Shown one piece after another: positions 58,800 to 64,000 of a DNA stretch of 64,000 nt (position 1 is its first letter; each line of letters starts with the position of its first letter). A program made the position numbers and the translations under genes. The notes under the pieces are model-generated. The model worked only from the letters and a program-made list of their open reading frames with translations. It searched no databases and was not told the origin of the DNA. The DNA comes from Streptomyces sp. TLI_171 (lineage in GTDB: Bacteria; Actinomycetota; Actinomycetes; Streptomycetales; Streptomycetaceae): NCBI RefSeq assembly GCF_003610255.1, contig NZ_RAPS01000001.1:1798001-1862000 (forward strand), in the 5' to 3' direction.

Positions 58800-59438
58800 T
58801 CAGCGCACGCCGCGCGGACGGAACTGGATGCTGATCCGGGGCCCGACCGCCCTGGTGCTCTTCGGGATGGCGTGCTCCCAGGTGCGCTGGCAGGAGCCGC
58901 CCATCACCAGCAGGTCGCCGTGGCCCAGGGAGCGGCGCACCGTCGGCCCGCCGCCGCCCGCCGGGCGCAGCAGCAGCGGCCGGGCCTGGCCGACCGAGAG
59001 GATGGCGACCATGGTGTCCTCGCGGTCGCCGCGGCCGATCCGGTCGCCGTGCCAGGCGACGCTGTCCCGGCCGTCCCGGTAGAGGCACAGCCCCGCGGTG
59101 GCGAACGGCTCGCCGAGCTCCGGCCCGTAGTGGGCGCTGAGCGCGTCGCGGGCTGCGCCCAGCACCGGGTCCGGGAGCTCGGCGTCCTCCCGGTAGAACG
59201 CCAGCAGCCGGGGCACGTCCACCACCCGCTCGTACATCTCGCGCCGCCCGGCCTGCCAGGGCACCCCGGCGATCAGCCGTTCGAACAGCGCGTCGGCGCC
59301 GCTCAGCCAGCCGGGCAGCACGTCGATCCACGCGCCGTGCCCGAGCACCGTCCGTTCGATTCCGGTCAGCGGGCCGAGCACGGGCTCCGCCTCCGGGCCG
59401 TCGGCGTCGAACAGCGAACCCTGCAGCTGGTAGCTCAT
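58800..59438 (-). CDS. AlkB-like Fe(II)/2-oxoglutarate dioxygenase
   Basis: A 212-residue AlkB-family protein for direct reversal of alkylated bases. The iron ligands appear in SVAWHGDRIGRGD (HxD) and in CQRTWEHAIPK, and the 2-oxoglutarate Arg in GPRISIQFRPRG. The start MSYQLQGSLFDADG gives the usual N-terminus. It lies directly upstream of the imuA'-imuB-dnaE2 operon on the same strand, and its promoter region holds a LexA-like half-conserved site. Together they form a DNA-damage island. Confidence 0.9.
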   Translation of the reverse strand: MSYQLQGSLFDADGPEAEPVLGPLTGIERTVLGHGAWIDVLPGWLSGADALFERLIAGVPWQAGRREMYERVVDVPRLLAFYREDAELPDPVLGAARDALSAHYGPELGEPFATAGLCLYRDGRDSVAWHGDRIGRGDREDTMVAILSVGQARPLLLRPAGGGGPTVRRSLGHGDLLVMGGSCQRTWEHAIPKSTRAVGPRISIQFRPRGVR

Positions 59439-59459
59439 GGCGCCAGCGTACGCTTCATT

Positions 59460-59473
59460 CGAACACTCGTGCG
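59460..59473. promoter_or_regulatory. Weak LexA-like box upstream of the AlkB-like gene
   Basis: CGAACACTCGTGCG is the same as the box at 58703 except for one base in the right half-site. It lies 21 bases before the AlkB-like start. A weaker LexA site is plausible here. Confidence 0.55.
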
Positions 59474-59559
59474 AGACTGTGGGCTCCGGCCTTTCTGATC
59501 CAGGGGTGTCCGGGCTCGGCTCGGGCTCAGAGCTGTTCGAACTGGACGGAAGCCCGGCG

Positions 59560-59904
59560 ACCGGCGAGACCAGGTTGACCACGTCGGCGGCGGCGGAGGC
59601 GCGCAGCAGCGGCAGGTGCCGGGTCACCGTCCAGCTAGCGGGCGCCGTTGTTGAACAGCACGTCGACCCGGTCGGGGCTGGCGGCGACCGCCGCGGTGAA
59701 CGCCCGGACCGAGGCAGGGTCGGCCAGGCCGAGGGGCTCCGCGGGCGCCCCGCTGTCAGCGGCGGCCTCCGGCGAGCGCGCGGCAGCAGTGCCCGGGCGC
59801 CGAGACGGGCCCCCCGCAGCGCGAGGACCCGGCCGGTGCCGCGCCCGGCCCCGGTGATCACGAACGGGCGGTCGGTGAAGTCCGTCGCGGTGCCCCTCCG
59901 TCAA
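59560..59904 (-). pseudogene. Frameshifted SDR remnant
   Basis: Pieces of a short-chain dehydrogenase appear in different minus-strand frames: VITGAGRGTGRVLALRGARLGA (cofactor motif) in one, LGLADPASVRAFTAAVAASPDRVDVLFNNGAR in another, then TRHLPLLRASAAADVVNLVSPVAG. At least two frame changes are needed to join them. The catalytic YxxxK region is missing. The rest of the gene seems to be deleted near the AlkB-like promoter. Confidence 0.75.
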
Positions 59905-59944
59905 CTCCGTGTGCTGACGGCGGGCTCAGGAGCGGAGGCGGACC

Positions 59945-60404
59945 ATGACCAGGTGGGGGGGGCGAGCTCGACGTGCCGTGCGAGGACTGCGGGGCGACCG
60001 CGCGGCGGAGCGTCGGGCAGCACGTCCGGGACGGTCGGCTGGGCTGGGACGCCGAGTTCTGGTGCCCGGCCTGCGGAACGGCGATGTGTCTGGGCTTCGG
60101 CACCCGGGGCGCGCCGCGCTGGGTCCGCGACCCGCTGATCGATCGGCACGGGACGGTGCGGCTGCGGCTGGCCGCTCCGGCGGCGGACCGCGTCGCGGCG
60201 CTCCGAACGGTGCGCGCGGTCCGGGACCTGCCGCTCCCCCGATCCCTGGCGCTGGTCCGGCAGTTGACCGACGCCGGCCTGCCGGGCACGCCGGCGGAGG
60301 CGGAGTGACTGCGCGGGCTGCTGTCCGAGAACGGGGTGACCACCGAGCCGGCACCCGGCGGAGCGCCGGCGGACGCCGACTGGCCCTGGACGCCGGACTC
60401 CTGA
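59945..60404 (+). pseudogene. Zinc-ribbon/L7-L12-like protein gene with nonsense codon and 5' G-tract frameshift
   Basis: The main frame (GTG at 59973 to TGA at 60306) codes for 111 residues with CEDCG and CPACG (a zinc ribbon) and a C-terminal part like ribosomal L7/L12 (ALRTVRAVRDLPLPRSLALVRQLTDAG). After the TGA the same frame continues for 31 codons, LRGLLSENGVTTEPAP to WPWTPDS, and completes the expected helix. The TGA sits where a Trp (TGG) would fit. Upstream, ATG at 59945 is out of frame by one base because of a run of eight G; seven would join it as MTRWGGELDVPCEDCG. The gene is therefore probably broken, or the assembly has an error in the G-run. Confidence 0.65.
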
Positions 60405-60479
60405 CGGACGGTCAGCTCTCCCTGTCCGGACCGCCGGGTTCGGTCGGTGTTGCCGGGTGGTCCCGATCGGTCGGCGGGC

Positions 60480-61814
60480 TCAGTCGGCGGGCTGGGACGG
60501 CCTCTGCGGGCGGGTGCGGCTGAATTCGCCTGTGCCGACTCGGCCGGCGAGGGTGTCTTCCGGGCCGGACAGGAGGGAGCCGTAGCCGGTGGCGGCCCAC
60601 AGGCTGCGCTCGGCGGGCACCTCGAAGTACGGGACGGTGCGGCCCTGGTCGCGGACTGCCAGCACCTGCGGCGATCGGCGGGTCCTGAGCGCCTGTCCGC
60701 AGTCCTCGCAGACGGCGACGTCCACGCGTTCGCGGCGGCCGAGCGGACGCCAGGTGGTGCGGCGGGCGGCGGCGCCGTGCCGGGGGTCGAAGAAGCAGAG
60801 CGGCAGGCGCGGGTCGGTGGCGAGGGCGGCTCGCCCCTCGGCGACCAGTGCGAGCACGCCGGCCAGGTCCGGGATGCCGTCCGCGGCGTCCAGCACCCGG
60901 CCGGCCGCGTCGTAGGCGTCCAGGGCGCGGGTCAGGCCGGGGGTGGTGGCGCCGTCGGCGGCGTCCACGGCCTCGCCGAGGGCGAGCACTTCGGCGGCGG
61001 CCTGCCGGCGCAGCCCGGCCTCGTCGGCGGCCCGGTCGGCGGCGAACACCGCGTCGGGGAAGGTGAAGGCGGTGTGCCGGGGCCTGCGCCGGCGGACCAG
61101 GAGCACGGAGCCGACGGCCACCGCGAGCACCAGCACGGCGGCCACCGCGAACAGGCCCGGCCGGCTGCCGCCGGAGCCCGGGCCGGCCGGCTCCCCGTCG
61201 GTGTGCGGGCGGGCCGCGTACTCCTTCTCGATCCGGTCGGTCTCCGCCTTGTACACCGCGGTGCCGTTGCCGGACTTGATCAGCTCGACGGCCTTGGAGA
61301 CCCGCGCGGCCAGGCCCGCGTCGTCGAGTTCCTTCAGGAAGCCGACGGCGTTGGCGGCGTCGCGGGTCTGGTGGGTGTCGGTGGGGTACTCGAAGCCGTC
61401 CAGGTACTTCCCGTACGAGGCGGTGGTGATCAGGATCAGCTCCGGCAGGCCGAGGCGTTCCTTGAGCACCGCGGCGAGCGTCCGGGACTGGCCGTCGAAG
61501 GCGTCGCCCTTGGCCAGCGGCACCAGCGCGACCTTGATCGGCAGGCCGGTGGCGGCGATCTGCTCGGCCAGCGCCTGCTGCTGGGCGGCGTTCACGGCGG
61601 TGGCGTAGGACGGGTCGACGTACACCGGGCCGGTGGACAGCGCCTGGGCGATCTCGCTCCCGGAGGGGCCGGCGGACGGGGTGGCGGCCCGGGCCGGGGC
61701 GCCCGCGCCGAGCAGGGCGGCGCACGCCAGCAGCAGGGCGGTGCAGGCCGACAGCAGGGCGGTCCGCAGTCGGGGCGCGGCGGGGTGACGCGCGGTCAGG
61801 TGGTCACTGGACAC
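60480..61814 (-). CDS. Secreted/membrane repeat-domain protein, short paralog
   Basis: A 444-residue protein with an N-terminal signal (LLSACTALLLACAALLGAGAPARAA) and an outside domain beginning ALSTGPVYVDPSYATAV. One transmembrane helix follows (LFAVAAVLVLAVAVGSVLLV), then a cytoplasmic part with CEDCG and a tail rich in Arg. The outside domain is related to the two repeats of the next protein upstream (GPIYQDPSGPTV and NPVYVSADLP). The GTG start overlaps the stop of that gene by 11 bases. No enzyme motif is recognised; the fold may resemble TPM-type domains. Confidence 0.7.
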   Translation of the reverse strand: MSSDHLTARHPAAPRLRTALLSACTALLLACAALLGAGAPARAATPSAGPSGSEIAQALSTGPVYVDPSYATAVNAAQQQALAEQIAATGLPIKVALVPLAKGDAFDGQSRTLAAVLKERLGLPELILITTASYGKYLDGFEYPTDTHQTRDAANAVGFLKELDDAGLAARVSKAVELIKSGNGTAVYKAETDRIEKEYAARPHTDGEPAGPGSGGSRPGLFAVAAVLVLAVAVGSVLLVRRRRPRHTAFTFPDAVFAADRAADEAGLRRQAAAEVLALGEAVDAADGATTPGLTRALDAYDAAGRVLDAADGIPDLAGVLALVAEGRAALATDPRLPLCFFDPRHGAAARRTTWRPLGRRERVDVAVCEDCGQALRTRRSPQVLAVRDQGRTVPYFEVPAERSLWAATGYGSLLSGPEDTLAGRVGTGEFSRTRPQRPSQPAD

Positions 61815-64000
61815 TGGCGGACTCCCTGGCCCGGAGGATGAGTGGGTCGAGCCCTTCGAGGGCGGCGGGCAGGACGTCTCCGGCCTCGCTCCAGACGGCC
61901 GGGGCGCGGCCGTCGGCGGTGGGCAGGTGCAGCAGCCGTCCGGCGGTCTCGTGTTCGCGCACGACCCGGTCGGCGGTGCCGCGTCCGGCCGGACTGCGCC
62001 GCAGGCCTTCCCGGCAGGCGGGGCAGAGCTGCGCGGACCTGGGACCGATGCCGACGGTCGCGAACCAGGCAGGAACCCTGCCGCCGGTGGCTCCGCCGTG
62101 CAGCGGGTCGAGCCGGCACAGCTGCGGGTGGGGGCGTCCCCGGAGGGCGTCGATTCCGGCCCGGGCCAGCACCACGGCCGCGGCCAGGTCGCCCGGTTCG
62201 ACCCGGGCGGCGCGCCCCTCGGAGTCCCCGAGCAGGAGCTGGGCGGCGTCCAGGCAGTCCCAGGCGCGGGTGCGGCCGGGGGCATCCTGGTCGGCAGCGC
62301 CCAGCCGCACGGTGAGGGCCCGCAGGTCCTCGGTCGCCCAGCCGCGCAGTTGACGCACCGTGGGCCGGGTGGCGGACGGCCAGACCGCGGTGTCCGAGGG
62401 CGGCGCGGACCGGTCGGGGGCGGCCCGGCGCGCCCGCCGGGCGTGCACGGTGGCCCGGACGGCGGCGAGCACGCCCCAGGCGAGCAGCAGTACCAGGCCG
62501 AGCAGCAGGAACCCGATCGCGATGCCGGGACCGAAGTCGTTGCTGAACAGCGCGGGCAGCCGGTTGTCGCGCACCGGCGGCAGTTCGGTCTCGCCGTTCT
62601 CGCCGCTCGCCCCCGCGGTGGGTTCGGCGGCGGCCACCGCGTCCAGGGCGCGGTTCAGCCGGGACGGGATCTGCAGGTCGTCGCTGTCCCCGGAGCGGTC
62701 CGGGTAGGCGACGTCGGTCGACAGGCGGTGGAACCGGCGCTCCACGTCGGTGCCGGTGCCGAACGCCTCCAGGTAGAGGTACCCCTGCAGCGGGTCGATC
62801 TGCACGTACACGCCGGCCCGGCCGGTGCGCGCGTGCACCCGGGAGAGCAGGATCTCGCTGTCGCGCTCGCTCTCGTCCTCGCTGAGCGAGGGCGTCGCCA
62901 GCAGGTACACCGGGGTCTTGATGGCGGCGAGCCGGCCCTGAACGGCCGTCAGGTCGGCGCCGGTCAGCACGGTCGGGCCGGACGGGTCCTGGTAGATCGG
63001 CCCGGCGGCGAGCGCGGCGGCGGCCTCCTCCACGCGGGCGTCCAGATCGCCCTGGGTGACGTCGAGACGGACGCTGTCGACGGTCTGCGGGAAGACGGTG
63101 GGCGCGGCGAACACCACGCCGAGCACGGCGGCCACCGTCGCCACCAGGGTCACCGGCAGCACGCCCGGCCGGCGCGCCGGCCGGGCAGCGCGGGCCTTCT
63201 GCCCGTTCTGTGACTGCTTGCCCGGTGACGGCTTGTTCTGCGATGGCCTGTTCTGCGGTCGTTTCTTCAGGACCACGGCGGGCCTGCGGCCCGGGGCGTT
63301 GCGCGGCGGGGCCGCCGGCCGGCCGCGGCGGGAGGCCAGCCGCAGGCCGAGGGCCAGCACCAGACCGGGGATCACCACGACGGCCAGGCCGAGCAGCAGG
63401 TTCTGGTTCTGCCGGTCGGTGGAGTCGATGTACAGGTCGGGTCGGCCGCCGTCGTGGTAGGAGTCGTACGCGCTCTCGGCCTTGGCGGCGGCCTGCTCCT
63501 TGCCTTCGGCGAGCGTCTCGGCGAAGGCGCGGAACTCGTCGAGCGGCCCGGCGCCGTACGGGGTGCGGTAGGAGGCGTACCGGCGGGCGTCGTCGACCGG
63601 GGCGTCGGTGCCGAACCCGGCGGCGGTGATCCGGCCGTAGTCGCCGATCAGCACGTACACGCCGTTCTCGCCGAGCCGGTCGTGGACCAGGGCGAGCAGC
63701 GCCTCGTCGCCCTCGGGCAGCGCCAGCACGTAGGTGCGGACTCCGGTGCGGGCGGCGAGCGCGGCGATGTCGGGGGCGAGCGAGCGCGGCAGCGTCCGGG
63801 GCAGGTCCGCGGAGACGTAGACCGGGTTCTTCCGCAGTTCGGCGGCGAGGCGCTCGGACTGCGAGGCGTCGGCGGCGAGTTGGCCGGCCGGCCCGGCGGT
63901 CGCGGCCGGAGTCGGGTTCGCGCTCGGATCGGCCGCGGCGGCCGTGGGGGCTGCTCCCAGCAGGGCGGTGCCGGCCAGGAGTGCGGCGGCGACGACGGTG
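61804..64000 (-). CDS. Secreted/membrane repeat-domain protein, long paralog (5' end outside window)
   Basis: At least 731 residues are visible and the start codon lies beyond position 64000. The visible N-terminus has the end of a signal peptide (LLAGTALLGAAPTAAAA). A first outside domain (KNPVYVSADLPRTLPRSLAPDI) is followed by a helix (LLLGLAVVVIPGLVLALGLRLA), a basic Lys/Gln/Pro loop and a second helix. A second copy of the domain (AGPIYQDPSGPTVLTGADL), a third helix (IAIGFLLLGLVLLLAWGVLAAV) and a cytoplasmic domain with CRLDPLHGGATGGR and CPACREGLRR come next. The cytoplasmic end resembles that of the short paralog (CFFDPRHGAAARR). The two proteins probably work together in the envelope; the function is unknown. 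Confidence 0.75.
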   Translation of the reverse strand, partial: TVVAAALLAGTALLGAAPTAAAADPSANPTPAATAGPAGQLAADASQSERLAAELRKNPVYVSADLPRTLPRSLAPDIAALAARTGVRTYVLALPEGDEALLALVHDRLGENGVYVLIGDYGRITAAGFGTDAPVDDARRYASYRTPYGAGPLDEFRAFAETLAEGKEQAAAKAESAYDSYHDGGRPDLYIDSTDRQNQNLLLGLAVVVIPGLVLALGLRLASRRGRPAAPPRNAPGRRPAVVLKKRPQNRPSQNKPSPGKQSQNGQKARAARPARRPGVLPVTLVATVAAVLGVVFAAPTVFPQTVDSVRLDVTQGDLDARVEEAAAALAAGPIYQDPSGPTVLTGADLTAVQGRLAAIKTPVYLLATPSLSEDESERDSEILLSRVHARTGRAGVYVQIDPLQGYLYLEAFGTGTDVERRFHRLSTDVAYPDRSGDSDDLQIPSRLNRALDAVAAAEPTAGASGENGETELPPVRDNRLPALFSNDFGPGIAIGFLLLGLVLLLAWGVLAAVRATVHARRARRAAPDRSAPPSDTAVWPSATRPTVRQLRGWATEDLRALTVRLGAADQDAPGRTRAWDCLDAAQLLLGDSEGRAARVEPGDLAAAVVLARAGIDALRGRPHPQLCRLDPLHGGATGGRVPAWFATVGIGPRSAQLCPACREGLRRSPAGRGTADRVVREHETAGRLLHLPTADGRAPAVWSEAGDVLPAALEGLDPLILRARESASVQ

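Overview
The window is very GC-rich with strong third-position GC, uses frequent GTG starts and packs genes tightly. It carries typical streptomycete families: DnaE2/ImuB mutasome, COG4315 lipoproteins, DUF1876, a DmdR-type iron box and an FxSxA-type TPR remnant. It looks like a chromosomal segment of Streptomyces, Kitasatospora or a close relative. No rRNA, tRNA, CRISPR array, insertion sequence or replication origin was seen.

1-16.5 kb. After the 3' end of katG and a shared terminator lies a minus-strand biosynthetic cluster (534-16243). It is read from a lysine/ornithine N-hydroxylase through a MetRS-like enzyme, a DAO-fold flavoenzyme, an MFS exporter, two ATP-grasp ligases, two paralogous acyl-CoA-dehydrogenase-fold flavoenzymes and a cobalamin-type radical SAM protein. 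A second block follows: a NarL-type regulator, a stand-alone cupin, a small beta-rich protein, a BBE flavoprotein and a DDAH-like hydrolase. N-hydroxylase, MetRS-like enzyme and DAO-like oxidase are the partners of cupin/MetRS hydrazine synthetase in the s56-p1 and triacsin pathways. Here the MetRS part has no cupin domain, and the only cupin is a separate 116-residue gene about 10 kb away. The locus therefore looks like an orphan N-N bond-forming pathway with a split hydrazine synthetase, and it is the leading candidate for an undescribed system.

16.5-24 kb. A secreted beta-propeller protein, a GH13 glycosidase, an ArsR-type regulator divergent from an MFS transporter across a palindromic operator, a stand-alone hemC and an SDR.

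24-31.5 kb. A second biosynthetic region: UbiA prenyltransferase, type III PKS, ICMT-like methyltransferase and FAD monooxygenase (an SrsABC-like phenolic lipid set), a P450, a degenerate Nudix-like protein and a squalene-cyclase-like repeat protein without the DxDD acid motif.

31.5-40 kb. A COG4315 lipoprotein with a DUF6529 membrane protein, then an acyl-CoA catabolic regulon. A TetR regulator (39241) sits beside one copy of a 19-bp operator. An identical inverted copy lies 5.4 kb away in front of the APH-like/ACAD operon. The convergent operons in between carry two SDRs and a quinone oxidoreductase.

40-52 kb. An iron-box-controlled HugZ-like heme protein, a glyoxalase, a ferredoxin reductase, an ECF sigma/anti-sigma pair beside a COG4315 lipoprotein, thioredoxin, pirin, a BNR propeller, a MarR regulator with two operators divergent from a DODA-type dioxygenase, and a NAD(P)-binding reductase.

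52-59.5 kb. A DNA-damage mutagenesis cassette: imuA', imuB, dnaE2 and an AlkB-like dioxygenase, with LexA boxes. The 5' end of imuB has been duplicated in tandem, giving an upstream ORF that overlaps the imuB start.

59.5-64 kb. Decayed genes (an SDR and an L7/L12-like zinc-ribbon gene with a nonsense codon), then two adjacent secreted/membrane proteins built from a shared repeated domain; the second runs off the window.
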